64,000 bases of DNA from the NCBI GenBank assembly GCA_000310025.1, contig FN649744.1, positions 1,929,459-1,993,458 on the forward strand, read 5' to 3'. Shown piece after piece: positions 23,022-33,972 of the stretch; within the stretch, counting starts at the first letter, position 1; each line of letters begins with the position of its first letter. The notes under the pieces were generated by a model. The model saw only the letters and a list, made by a program, of their open reading frames with translations, had not been told where the DNA came from and searched no databases. Origin of the DNA: Ectocarpus siliculosus. Lineage: Eukaryota > Sar > Phaeophyceae > Ectocarpales > Ectocarpaceae. A program made the translations under genes and the position numbers.

Positions 23022-24472
23022 CTGGAGAGGAATCGGCCGCCAGAACCAACGCCGAACAATGCCCGACCAATCAGAACGCGTTAGTCCTAAAGATCTACTA
23101 TAAATGTGTAAACACTACTCCCCCGAGGGCCAATAGAAGAAGGTTTTCGATTTTTCTTTTTTTCCCTTGTTTTCCCCCATGTTTTTCGTGTTATTTTTTT
23201 TATCGTGTGCAGTATATGCACTCAATACTGTACTGTGTTGAACGTCAAAACTGGTTTAACCTGTCGTACACAGACAGATGAAACACCGAGTGATGGCACT
23301 GAAACGCGCCAAGATATAGTCTAATTAATGTTGTTTTTGGGAAACTGGTGGAGACCCAGACACACACACGACAATCATCCGCATTATTATCATCATCCAC
23401 TCCAACCACATCCTCGAATCGAGTTTTCAGTGAAATTAAAAACCCGGAGAGACATCACGCCGCTACGTGCGTGAAGGAAGAACCCCCATGCTCGACGGAA
23501 ACCGCGGAACATGTGCATGACATGCGGGAGCGCGCAATCAGCTGAGAGTGCTGTACGTTCGTTCGCCTACCGTACCCGCCTACTATGCGTGCCACGTTCC
23601 AACATTCTCGCACCAAAAGTTGCCAACCAAAACGAACGCCGTTTCGGGGTTCGTTTACCCCTCCTCGAACGTACGTCCGGCTCCTCTTCATTCTTTGGGA
23701 GGTAGGAGGGACACCGGATATCCAGCTAGTTAGGTCGCCTTGGTAGAATATGTGGGTATGCGTGTGTTGATAAGCCAGAGCTGGTCGTGGACGAGTACAC
23801 ATTATCAGCAATATAAGACAGCGACGGTGCAGGGTCGAGACTAAACGGCGGGATCAGACATTGCGGCAACACGCGACTCGCGGGTTGTTGCGTCGAACAT
23901 CTCTTGTGAGTTAGCTGTTCCTCGTGTGGGTCTGGAGACTATCACGCGAACGGCGTCGTTTTACACGGGGCGGAAATCATCAAGGAAATGAAAGTGTAGT
24001 TGATTCGGGGCGAGTGTTAGCGATACGTGGAGCCTTCCTGGGCCACAAAACAGCTCCGCAAGGATGTTGCGCTGAGGCAATGCAACCAACACTGACCTGT
24101 CATACTCTAGAAGCTACAAGAACAAATCGGCTGTGAGCAAACATTACACCGTGTCGAATCTGCATGCATCTCCACACCGAGTTGCATGTACAGTTTGGTG
24201 TGGTTTTGGAGTTGGTCGCGCTGCTTCTCCGCCCACCTTGCCGAGAGGAAATGGAGGACGAGAATGGACGAGGTTGAGGCGAATCGTTTCCGTGTGTTTT
24301 CTGCACCTACCTCCACCCAAGCAACACAAGACGCTGTGGTCCAACTGGCAAAACATCTGTCTCCCTCCATACGGAGACAAAGTCCCCGGCCCAACAATGA
24401 CAACGATAAGAAGTTTAACAATGTCGGGTTTGGTGCTTGGTATCCTCCCAGCATCTCCTTCTACCCCCCCCC
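23022..24472. other. Intergenic; no supported gene
   Basis: AT-richer sequence with T runs near 23150-23200 and an ACACACAC/ATCATC stretch near 23360-23400. Short open frames overlap on both strands, and none has a recognisable domain. Confidence 0.5.
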
Positions 24473-24675
24473 GTTTGGGGGTACTCAGCACGCGATACTG
24501 ATCTACGGGGATTAAGGGGGTTTCGTGTATCATTGGCGGTATGTGTTCGTAGAGGGGCGATCCCCCTTCTGCTGTGCATGGGCTAGCATGCCCGGCGCAC
24601 TCGTTAATATACCAAGGTCTTGAGTCAACCTTTCTTCTCTGCGCTTCTGACAACAAGCTGCCCGCCTCCAAACAC
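24473..24675 (+). repeat. 203-bp inverted repeat, left copy
   Basis: From GTTTGGGGGTACTCAG to CGCCTCCAAACAC. Its reverse complement reads identical to 29069-29271 over all 203 bp. The unit itself has short inverted ends (GTTTGG...CCAAAC). It abuts the decayed Copia-1 coding sequence at 24676. Confidence 0.9.
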
Positions 24676-25996
24676 GATCGATCGTGTTTTTTCGGCGATC
24701 TGGATTTGCTTTTGCACTGCGATGAGGACGTGCTCGTGAAGCTGAAAAACGTTGCTGTGGCGCCTGGTCTAGTGTTGAACCTGATCTCGCCGAACCGCAT
24801 GCAGGAGCGCCACAGGATCGTCCTTGACCACGCAGGGGCTTAGTCTAGATGGGGGGGAAAGTCAAGTTTACGAAGTATGATAACGGCAACTTCGTGCAGG
24901 CTACCCGCGTTGCGCATGATCCCCGGCGTGACTCACGACCCCTCCCCGTGCTGGCGGCGGCCGTGATGCGGCCGGGCCCTCCGCGCAGCATGAACATCAA
25001 CGACTTTCACTACTCCCTCGGCCATGCCAGCTACAAGAACCTGGTCGAGACTGCGAAGCAGCTGGGCGTCAAGCTGACTGGCGTTCAGGAGTACTGCGAT
25101 GGCTGCCCTGAGGCGAAGGCGATAAAGCGCGCGGTCCCCAAGGTCGTCCACCCTTCCCGCAAGTCATCACGGCCCATGGAGCGTGTTTTCATGGATCTGG
25201 CGGGGCCGTACACGGCGTATACGGGTGGAACCAGGTACCTCATGGAGATCTTGGACGATCACAGCAACTTCGGTTGGTCGGTGTTCTTATGGGACAAGAG
25301 CGGCCCTACGGTGGTTCGTGCGTTCCAGACGTAGTATGCTTCGGTCAAGCCGCAGTTGGCTGCACACGGCGAGCTGGGTTGCGTTTTCACGGACAACGGG
25401 ACCGAGTGAACGAACGACGATTTCCGTGGGATGCTGGCCGAGTTGAACATCGCGCGGGAGCTCACGGCGGTCGGCGGCCCCAAGAGCAACGGGCGTGTGG
25501 AGAGGAGGATCGCGTTGGTGATGGACGGGGCTAAAGCTGGGTGGCACGAGTACCGCAACCACTCCCCTGACCTCGTGTTTCCTGCGCGTGCGGCGGTCTA
25601 CGCAGCCATCTGCCCTGAGGCGTGTGCGTGGATGAATGACTGCCTCAACATGACGGCGGAGTGCAGCAAGGCCGACACGCGGTGCCCGGAGGTGAAGCGG
25701 TTTGGGAAGCGGCGTCTTAGGATGGCGCTGCCGTTCATGATGCCAGGATATCGCCACCGGACTCGCCCAACCAAGATGGACAGCAAAGGGGAACGCTGTT
25801 TCTAGCTCAATTCCGGGAACGACCACTCGTCCAACACCGTCAAGATCATCCTGCCGTCGGGTGTCGCCACGTAATCGGCGCACGTCACTTTCGGCTACCG
25901 GCGCCAGGCTTTCGGGGGAGAGGTGCCCACTTGGGGGGCTGGAGCCGTGCATCCACGCGGCCGTGGGCGTTTGCGCCGCTGTCGGATGAGCACGTG

Positions 25997-26100
25997 GCAC
26001 CGGCGGCTGCGGCGTCTTCTTCCTCTGGGGGGGGTCTTCCCCCCGGGGCACCGGCGGCTGCGGCGTCTTCTTCCTCTGGGAGGGGTCTTCCCCCCGGGGC
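25997..26100 (+). repeat. Two tandem copies of a 51-bp unit in the Copia-1 linker
   Basis: The unit starting GCACCGGCGGCTGCGGCGTC at 25997 repeats at 26048 with one or two differences. It encodes Ala/Ser/Gly/Pro-rich linker between integrase and RT. Confidence 0.85.
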
Positions 26101-26599
26101 CTTGGAGGGTGGAGCAGCTGTTGGAGGGCGTGCGGAGCAGCGAGTGGCGGAGCGCGGGGCGGAGCGTGGGCCGGTACCGGCGGTGGTTCCACGGGTAGCT
26201 GGGGATGCGTCCGCGGTAGGCTCGGCATCGCCGCCCCCGGTGGTCGAGGACTGGGGGGATATGGTTCATGAGGGTGGGTCTGGTATGCCGGAACGGGGAC
26301 GTCGGGACCATGTGGTCACACCGGCGGTGACGCGGGCTCAGGCGAAGCGGAGCGGAATGGCGCCGGGGAGCTTTGCGCTTCTCGCTTCTCAGGACGACAT
26401 CATGCGGTCTCTCGACACGGCGGCTGGACCGGATACTGCCCCGCCTGCGATGCCATCGGGGCCGGCATGCGATCTGGAGACACCGGAGACGTACGCGCAG
26501 GCGCGAGCGGGCCCACACAACCACATCTGGGCGGAGGCGGAGCGCAAGGAGTTTGCTGGGCTGCGGTCTGTGGGCACTTTCGTGGAGCACGGGGGGGTC

Positions 26600-26602
26600 T
26601 AG
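26600..26602 (+). other. In-frame TAG immediately upstream of Copia-1 RT
   Basis: Codons read GTC TAG CAG CGA. The frame is open for 223 codons before (25931-26602) and ~130 codons after this stop. The same stop at the homologous position is present in Copia-2 (40477-40479). Confidence 0.8.
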
Positions 26603-27812
26603 CAGCGAGGAACCAACGTCATTTCGGCCAAGTGGGTGCATTCGTGGAAGGCAAATGAATTTGGTCGTGCTGTGCGTGCTAAGGCTAGATTAGTTGCTCG
26701 GGGGTGTGGGCAGCGTGGTGGTATTGACTTCTTCGAGACTTTTTCCCCGTGTCCGTCTATCACTAGCATCCGGATGTTGGCTGCAGTTGCGTGCGAGTTG
26801 GGATGGGACTTGTGTCATTTTGATGCTGAGCAGGCGTTCGTTCAGTCGAAGTTGGATGAGGATGTGTTCGTTCGTCTCCCCCAGGGTTGTGGTGCACTTT
26901 CTGGTAAGGTGGTGAAGCTGGGGCGAAGTCTGTACGGGTTGCGTCAGGCTTCGCACACGTGGCACAAACACTTGATGCGCGGCACAGCGTCTTGGGTTTG
27001 AGTCATGTGCTGCTGATGCGTGTGTGATGCGTCTGATTGAGGATGGTGTGGTGACTATGGTGGTTGTGATACACGTAGATGACATCTTTTCTATCGGGCG
27101 TAAGAGCCGGTGTGACCAGTTTGGTGTAGACCTCAACCGGTATGTTCCCATCTCCAACCTCGATGAACTGCGTTGGTACGCGGGTTGCCGTTTTTCTCGT
27201 GACGCGGTGTTGGGCACGGTGACCATTTCACAGCAGGCTGTAGCAGAGAAGATTGTTTCCAAGTTTGGCGTTACGCAGAACAAGGAGACCCCCATGGTCG
27301 TTGGTTTGAAGCTTGAGGAGTTTGACGTTGAAGAACCTGACGTGGAAGCGCCATTTCGGTCGTTGGTAGGACACTTGATGTGGCTGGCGAATCAGACTCG
27401 CCCGGATATTCTCAACGCGGTACGGGCCGTTGCGAGGTATACCCAGACGCCGAAACGGTTGCACTGGCAAGCGGCGCTGCATATTTTGATGTACGTTAGA
27501 TATACGAGTGGATTTGGTGTTACTTTTCAGCGGGGTGTGGATGGGGGTGAGCGCATGGAGCTTTTTGTCGATTCGGATCTTGCCAGCAAGGCCACCGACC
27601 GACGGTCTGTTTCTGGTGCATTGGTGATGTTTGCGGGGGCATGTGTGATGTATTTGTCTAGGACGCAGAGGAGCGTTACCCTGCCCTCGACGGAGGCCGA
27701 GTACGTGGCTCTGTCGGATGGGATGAAGGAAGCTATTTTTTTGCGGTATGTGTGGAGTTTTATTTTTCCGGACCGGGACGTGGGGTGTACTTTGGTTCGC
27801 CAGTGTTGGTGA

Positions 27813-28324
27813 GGACGGCCGTTGCCAGGGTCAGGCAGTCAGGCGTCAAGGTGTCAGGCGTTAGCGCCAGGAGCCTCAGGCGGACTGAGACACAGGCCAC
27901 CAGACAGCTCCAACCAACGCAAACATGATGGACCGGACCGCCAACGGTAAAAATTGTCGCATGATATAGTCTAGTAGGTCAGCGAGCGATTCCAGGGAAG
28001 ATCTGTACTGATACCTGTACGCAAGGACTATGAGGAAAGGAGCTTTCGTCTACGCCGTCTATCTTGCACCTGAGATTACGGCGAGGTGACGACTGCGGGA
28101 CTGCTGCGTAGAGGTGTGGGCGCGCGATGAGCTGCAGCAGTGCGCAGAATGACAGCAATCGGCTTTTGAGTTCGTGTGCTCTCAGCAGACGGTGTCATCG
28201 GCAAAGAGCGGGTGGACGACTACAAGAAGACGCGGCACGTGGGCTGGACACCTAGATTACGGGGTGTAGGCGTACCATAAAGTCTACACCAGCTAGTCTA
28301 CACGTCTACACTAATAAGCCATAG
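27813..28324. other. Degenerate sequence after truncated Copia-1
   Basis: Short GTCAGGC tandem motifs (27827-27860) follow the point where RNase H similarity stops. No LTR pair or gene is recognised. Confidence 0.5.
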
Positions 28325-28560
28325 ACGCCCCATGAGACCTCATGACAGCTCATGGAGTCTCATGAGACCCGATGGGGCGTCAGGTGACCTCGTGAGACCT
28401 CACGAGCCTCATGATACCTCATGACACCTCAGAGTACCTCATGAAATCGTATGATACCTCATGATACCTCACGACACCTCATGAAGCCGCCTCATGATAC
28501 CTCATGATACCTCATGTCAACTCATGAAGGACCCAAGGATACCTCATGAGACCTCATGGA
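28325..28560 (+). repeat. CCTCATGA-type degenerate satellite
   Basis: An array of about 10-12 bp units built on CCTCATGA, with variants such as CCTCATGATA and CCTCATGAGA. It blends into CATG-rich non-repetitive sequence up to the inverted repeat at 29069. Confidence 0.85.
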
Positions 28561-29068
28561 ACGCCGTGGCCCCCAAGGGACCGGTCGATGGATGTGTAAG
28601 GCATAGCACCGACCGCCATGGACCACTGTGTGCACCAGTCCGCCGTGGACATATCCATGAACCACGAAGAAGTACTTAAGGCACACCAGAACCCGAAACG
28701 TCACACCATGGCGTCGTGGACCATACATACAACGTGTACGACATGGCACATTGCAAAACCACGCCTTGGGTGTTGTTCGGTACGCCGTGGACCTAGGCAT
28801 GAACCTTTTCGATCGCTAGGGATAAAGCATATTCGCAAAGTACGTATTCATGGTAGCAGTCGCACCTCTTAGGACTCATTGGAATGCCATGGGACCTCGT
28901 GGGGCAATGGGCACTCGAAGTGTTTGGGCGCGACTCTCTCACTAGGTGCTCGAGGACGCAAGGCCGAGGAAATGACGGCCAACTATCATGGTTTGCCCGA
29001 AAAGTGTTTCGTCCGACCATTGTTTCGCACGGAGCGCAAAAGGTGGTATGGCGACGGGCAAGAAGGGG
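28561..29068. other. CATG-rich unique sequence; no gene
   Basis: Scattered CCATGGAC and GCCGTGG motifs suggest decayed satellite. No coding potential is supported. Confidence 0.5.
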
Positions 29069-29271
29069 GTGTTTGGAGGCGGGCAGCTTGTTGTCAGAAG
29101 CGCAGAGAAGAAAGGTTGACTCAAGACCTTGGTATATTAACGAGTGCGCCGGGCATGCTAGCCCATGCACAGCAGAAGGGGGATCGCCCCTCTACGAACA
29201 CATACCGCCAATGATACACGAAACCCCCTTAATCCCCGTAGATCAGTATCGCGTGCTGAGTACCCCCAAAC
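29069..29271 (-). repeat. 203-bp inverted repeat, right copy
   Basis: Reverse complement of 24473-24675 with no difference visible. It starts GTGTTTGGAGGCGG and ends TACCCCCAAAC. Flanking A-GGGG and ACCCCC sequences could extend its own inverted ends by a few bases. Confidence 0.9.
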
Positions 29272-29873
29272 AGACCCCCTACTCGGTACTCGATATGATC
29301 TAACAAACTCTTCAATTATTACCAGGGTAAAACGGTGATAGTGTCAATGCCAAACACACAACAGTCGTTCATCATACCATCCACTCTGAACCTTACGATG
29401 TCAAACTCATTTTCCTTCGGCATACAGTCTCCTCAAGAAGGTCTATCAAGGATGAATCAAATCTTTCCTACATGCATACCCACGTATGCAGCAGCAGCTG
29501 AAGCGGTAAATGATAGTGTGTGCTGCGAGTGTACAAGCCGAACACCAGCAGTGGCGGCGGAAGCGGCGTACGCATCCTCAGCAGCAGCAAACACGGCAGC
29601 GCAGACCCGATACCCCGGTGTTACCCGTATCTTCCCGTCGGAAAAGGGACGTGACTTCTGTATCAGCAAAATGATGAGCAGAGCGGTTGATGAACGAGTG
29701 TCTGTGACAAAGCGCACAAGCAGTACAGAGTACCGCAGCAGCGGGAGCAACGCAAGAATAAAGCAAACGCGACAGCCACGTGAAACCCGACAAAGAGCAA
29801 TTAATATGGCACACCTGCAATACCCGTCGGCAAGCGACAGAGTGGAACAGTCATCTACATTATAGTATTTTTT
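29272..29873 (+). other. Unique segment with a 176-codon ORF of unknown meaning
   Basis: An ORF at 29335-29865 begins MIVSMPNTQQSF and is Ala/Ser/Thr-rich. The minus strand is also open over much of it. No domain is recognised. It lies between the inverted repeat and the palindromic satellite, so it may be spurious. Confidence 0.25.
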
Positions 29874-30545
29874 GGTGAAATATTTCATGGAAGTCCATGG
29901 AAGCCCATGGACGTCCATGGACTTCCATGAAACCAGTCCATTGACTTCCATGGACTTCCATGAAACATTTCATGGACGTCCATGAAATATTTCATGGAAG
30001 TCCATGGAAAAAATGAAAAGTTTCATGGAAGTCCATGGAAGTCCATGAAATATTTCATCATGGAAGTCTATGAAACATTTCATGGACGTTCAAGAAATAT
30101 TCCAGTGACGCCAACTTGGTTGATAAATGCCGACAATGAGCCTTGGCTGTGTCCGACATTGGTCTCCATGAAATGCGTGCACGGGCTTCATTGGACTTCC
30201 AAGAAACTTTTCATGGAACTCCTTTCACTTCCATGAAAAGTTTCATGGAGAGGACTTCCATGAAACGTTTCATGGAAGTCCATGGAGTTCCATGAAAATT
30301 TTCTTGGAAGTCCAAGGACTTCCATGAAACTTTTCATGGACGTCCATGGAGCTCCATGAAACTTTTCATGGAAGTCCATGGACCTCCATGGAACTCTTCA
30401 TGAAATATTTCATGGAAGTCCAAGGAGTTCCATGAAATGCCATGAAATGTTTCATGAACGTCCGAGGAGTTTCATGAAAATTTCCATGGAGCTCCATGGA
30501 CTTCCATGAAACTTTTCATGGAATTCCATGAAAAATATGAAAAAA
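29874..30545. repeat. Palindromic CATGGAAGTCCATGG satellite, block 1
   Basis: An array of self-complementary motifs (CATGGAAGTCCATGG, CCATGAAAC, ATTTCATGAAAT-like) separated by a few bases, with one short unique interruption about 30090-30180. Because each unit is nearly its own complement, both strands give similar open frames (for example repeats of KSMKYF or FHGSPW), which are artefacts. Confidence 0.92.
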
Positions 30546-30849
30546 AATAAAATAACTACCAATACAATAATTGAGATGAATCACACGGCGGGCTCAAGGT
30601 GCATCTGCTCCAAGCCGAAAGAAAAGTTAGTGGTGGACACCATCCTCCGCCCATCAGCAGAGCCGCGGGAGAAGCCAAACGGTCGGGCACAACAACCTCG
30701 CCGACGGCGTCCACCGCCAGCTCGTCGCGTTCAGCAATGAATGGGTGTCCCATCACAGCCAGACCCGATCTGGCGAACCGTCGGATAATGGAGGGGTGGA
30801 GGAAGGCGAAAGGGAAAAACGCTTCCAACCGGTTGTAGCCATTGCCGAG
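30546..30849. other. Unique island between the two satellite blocks
   Basis: About 300 bp of non-repetitive DNA with overlapping open frames on both strands (plus 30599-30838, minus 30556-30828). It has no recognised domain. Confidence 0.4.
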
Positions 30850-31492
30850 TGAGGACGTCCATGAAACATTTCATGGTCTTTCATGGATGTTCATGAACTA
30901 TTTCATGAAAGACCATGGAGGTCCATGAAACATTCCATGGACGTTCATGGATGTTCATGACATATTTCATGAAAGACCATGGACGTCCATGAAACATTCC
31001 ATGGACGTTCATGGATGTTCATGACATATTTCATGAAAGACCATGGAGGTCCATGAAACATTCCATGGACGTTCATAGGCTATCATGACATTTTTTTTCA
31101 TGAACGTTCATGGGCGTTCATGAAACATGTCATGAACGTTCATGAAAGCATGTCATGAACGTCCATGAAATTTTTCCATGAAATGTTTCATGACAAGGAG
31201 TGAAATTATTTCATGGAAAGTTTCATGACAAAAATGTCATGGACATCCATGGAACTTTTCACGGAATACCGTGAAAATTTTAATGGTATTCCATGGAATT
31301 CCATGGACTTCCATGGACTTCCATGAAATGTTTCATGAAAGACCATGGAAGTCCATGGAAGTCCATGGTCTTTCATGAAACTTTTCATGAAATGTTTCAT
31401 GGAAGACCATGGAAGTCCATGGAACGGTTTCATGGAAGTCCATGGAAGTCCACACGGACTTCCATGAAACTTTTCATGAAAAAGTACGAAAA
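30850..31492. repeat. Palindromic CATGAAA/TTTCATG satellite, block 2
   Basis: Same family as block 1. In 30870-31075 it is built from a ~70-bp higher-order unit (ATTTCATGAAAGACCATGGA...) repeated three times, then decays into shorter palindromic motifs. It ends where the ~110-bp minisatellite begins. Confidence 0.92.
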
Positions 31493-31549
31493 TGTACAAT
31501 GTACAAGCCCCGATCCACCTGTCGTCCCTCAAAGCAGCATTTATTTGTA

Positions 31550-33160
31550 AAACCGGGGAGAGGGAGGGAGCGAATTCGAATAGCTGTGATGAGTGCGACA
31601 ATTTTGGCGCGTACTCAAGAAGCACCGATCCCCCTTCCGTTTTCCAAACCAACCCGCTTTTCATACATTGGCGAAAGAGAGAGAGCGAAGTTGGAACGGC
31701 CACGATGTGTCTGACGCTTGGTCGGGCGCCCAAGGAGCGCCGATGTTCCGTTCGTTCCACAAACCAGCAATTTTCAAATCTGCGAGAGGCAGAAACCAAA
31801 GTTCAAATAGCCATACAGTGTCAAACGGTTTGTCGCGCGCAAGAGAAGCACCGGTCCTGCTCTCGATTCAAAACCAGCTTTTTGATTATCTGGGAGAGGG
31901 AGAGAGCAAAAAAGTTCGAACACTATGACGTCCCACGCTTGGTCGCGCGGGTAAGGATCGCCGATCGTGCTCTCGTTCCACCAACCAACTTTATATCATC
32001 GGGGAGAGGGAGAGAGCAAGGCGAATAGTTCTGATGTGTCCGACGACATGTCGTACACGCAAGAAGCACCGACCCTTCTCTCGTTTGCCAAACCTGCTTT
32101 TCACATGTCAGAGAAGGAAAGAGGACAGTTCAAACAGCCATGATGAATGTGTCCGACGCTTTGTCGCGCGAGCAAGTAGCATCCCCCTCAGTTTGTTCTT
32201 GAAAGCGAACGTTCGAGCAGCCATGATGTTTCGGAGGATTCGTCGCGCGCGCAAGAAGCACCGATCCTTCTCTCGTTCTTCAAATCAGCTTTTTGAAGGT
32301 CAGGGAGAGGGAGAGAGCACAGTTCAAGCATCCATGGAGTGTCCCACGCTTGGTCGCGCACCCGAAAAACACCGATTCCCCTCTCGTTCTACACACCAGC
32401 GATTTTCGAACTCGGGAGAGGCCTAGAGCAAAGTTTTAATAGCCATGATGCGTCCGACGATTTGTTGCGCTCGCAAGGAGCACCGATCGCGCCCTTGTTC
32501 CACAAACCAGCACTTTTTGTAGTCTGGGAGGGGCAGAGAGCAAAGCTAGACCATCCGTGGTGTGTCCGACGCTTGGTGGCGCACGCAAGAAGTACCGATC
32601 CCTCTCTTTTTATTCAAACCAGCTGTTCATAGGTCAGAGAGGGAGAGAGCAAATTTCGAACACCATGACGTGTCCCACGCTTCGTCTCGCGCGGAAGGAG
32701 CACCGATGCTCCGTTCTTTCCATAAATCTGCAATTTACAAATGTGCGACTTGGTGCGACAGGCAGAAACCAAAGTTCAAATAGCCATGATGTGTCAAACG
32801 ATTTGTCGCGCACGAGAGGAGCACCGATTGTGCTCTCGTTCCACCGACTTGCATTTATCAAATCGGGGACAGGGAGAGAGCAAAGTCCGAGCAGCCATGA
32901 TGTGTCAGACGCTTGTACGCGCGCGCAAGGAAGCAGCGACCCTCTGTTCCGCACAGCTTCTTGTACTCTGATCGAAACAGCCATGATATGTCTGACGATG
33001 TGCTGCGCACGCGAAGAACACCGATCGCGCTCTCGTTCCAGCAACCAGTACTTCTCAATTCGCGGAGAGGGAGAGAGTGCAGCACTTCGAATAGCTATAA
33101 TGTGTCCGACGACGAGTCGCGTGCGCAAGGAGCACCTTTCCTCCGTTCTTTCTTCAAAGA
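31550..33160 (+). repeat. Minisatellite of ~110-bp units, about 14 copies
   Basis: Each unit has GGGAGAGGGAGAGAGC, then AATAGCCATGATGTGTC, then a TTGTCGCGCGC-like stretch, then AAGAAGCACCGAT, then CTCTCGTTC and AAACCAGC. Unit starts recur near 31555, 31671, 31776, 31884, 31998, 32112, 32300, 32411, 32526, 32635, 32757, 32870 and 33064. Units are diverged. Open frames through it have no consistent phase, so it is not coding. Confidence 0.9.
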
Positions 33161-33525
33161 GTACGAATAGATAGGATCACGCCTCGCCGATTCCCCCCCC
33201 CATTTACATGAGTACTGCAAATGAAGAAGTCTCCACACTACGAGCCAATTATGACTGTGCGGTTGCTCGATGATGCAGACGATTCGTACGCCGACGGATT
33301 GCTCCAAAGGAGGCCGTGTTTACCACCTTCTCAACCATGCCACGCAAAAAAAATACAAGTGTTTTCATGTTTGCCCGCGTGGCACCATATACCACTTACA
33401 CCAGCGTGCGAAAAAAGCGGATAATGTCTGAGCTACCTCACGGATTGCCTTCTCTATGATACCACGGTCACGTGCGTAGTACACGCCCCCCGCAACCGCG
33501 TCATGCTGAGCGGTATAACGACCCT
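33050..33525 (+). repeat. Duplicated ~480-bp segment, copy A
   Basis: Homologous to 62490-63015. It contains the last minisatellite unit plus a unique tail with the shared landmarks CTGTGCGGTTGCTCGATGAT, CCACCTTCTCAACCATGCCA, GCCCGCGTGGCACCAT and GTGCGTAGTACACGCCCCC. Short frames are conserved on both strands, none recognised. Confidence 0.85.
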
Positions 33526-33972
33526 TCATCATTTTTCCCACCTTCCCTGCCTGGCTACCCAGCCTAGCACCCACAAACGCTCAATCTGCGCAATGGGAAT
33601 TTCATCCCCACGCACTGACGCTTGACACTGAGGGGTAGCAACGCCGTGCCCTGGATCTACGTTTGACGCGTCGGCTGCAGCAGCAGCGATAGCTAGCGTG
33701 TTTCCGGGCTACCATGTCCCACTCTATCTCCTTAACACACAGCACACAAGAGCAAGCTTGGCCAATGGCGAAACCCATCACCAATACGACCGAGCAGCAG
33801 TAGCTTCGCCCGCGGCAGCCTCCTTCGTTTGTACCCCTGCCCACGTACAGCAGTTACGGTCGCTGTCCTATTCCCCATTCTTATCCGGAGAGTACCCCAG
33901 GAACGGTCCGTCTTGCTTGTTGTTGTACCTGTCGATAAGAGGCGGGTGGAGAATATGGTTTAGCTCAGTATT
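33526..33972. other. Intergenic; no supported gene
   Basis: No domain or splice structure is visible; only short overlapping frames. It is the 3' flank of the minus-strand ankyrin gene. Confidence 0.5.

Larger units (their letters stand above)
24676..27812 (+). pseudogene. Copia-1: decayed Ty1/copia polyprotein (protease remnant to partial RNase H)
   Basis: In order: protease C-terminus/pre-integrase (VAPGLVLNLISPNRMQERHR), GAG-pre-integrase (FHYSLGHASYKNLVE ... YCDGCPEAK), integrase (MERVFMDLAGPYTAYTGG ... NGRVERRIAL), a Pro/Ala-rich linker, reverse transcriptase (SAKWVHSWKANEFG ... CHFDAEQAFVQSKLDEDVF ... VVIHVDDIFSIG) and the start of RNase H (VDSDLASKATDRRSVSG). In-frame stops occur at several places: TAG after LDHAGA and after RAFQT, TGA in NGTE*TN, TAG, TAA, and a TAG before SAKWV. 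There is also a frameshift near 27000. Gag and the catalytic start of protease are missing on the left, and RNase H is cut off near 27800. No paired LTRs are visible. The element is dead. Confidence 0.9.

Noticed and set aside
24574-24675. ORF beginning MHGLACPAHSLIYQG also found in the right inverted repeat
   Set aside because: It is the translation of the 203-bp repeat itself, fused by chance to Copia-1 coding sequence on the left side.
29982-31799. Open frames with repeated KSMKYF or FHGSPW segments
   Set aside because: They arise from the palindromic satellite, appear on both strands and have no stable phase.
31492-33174. Open frames of 100-200 codons and a CRISPR-like look of regular units
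   Set aside because: The ~110-bp units are diverged throughout, with no separate short repeat and spacer. The sequence is nuclear eukaryotic, so a CRISPR array is not plausible.
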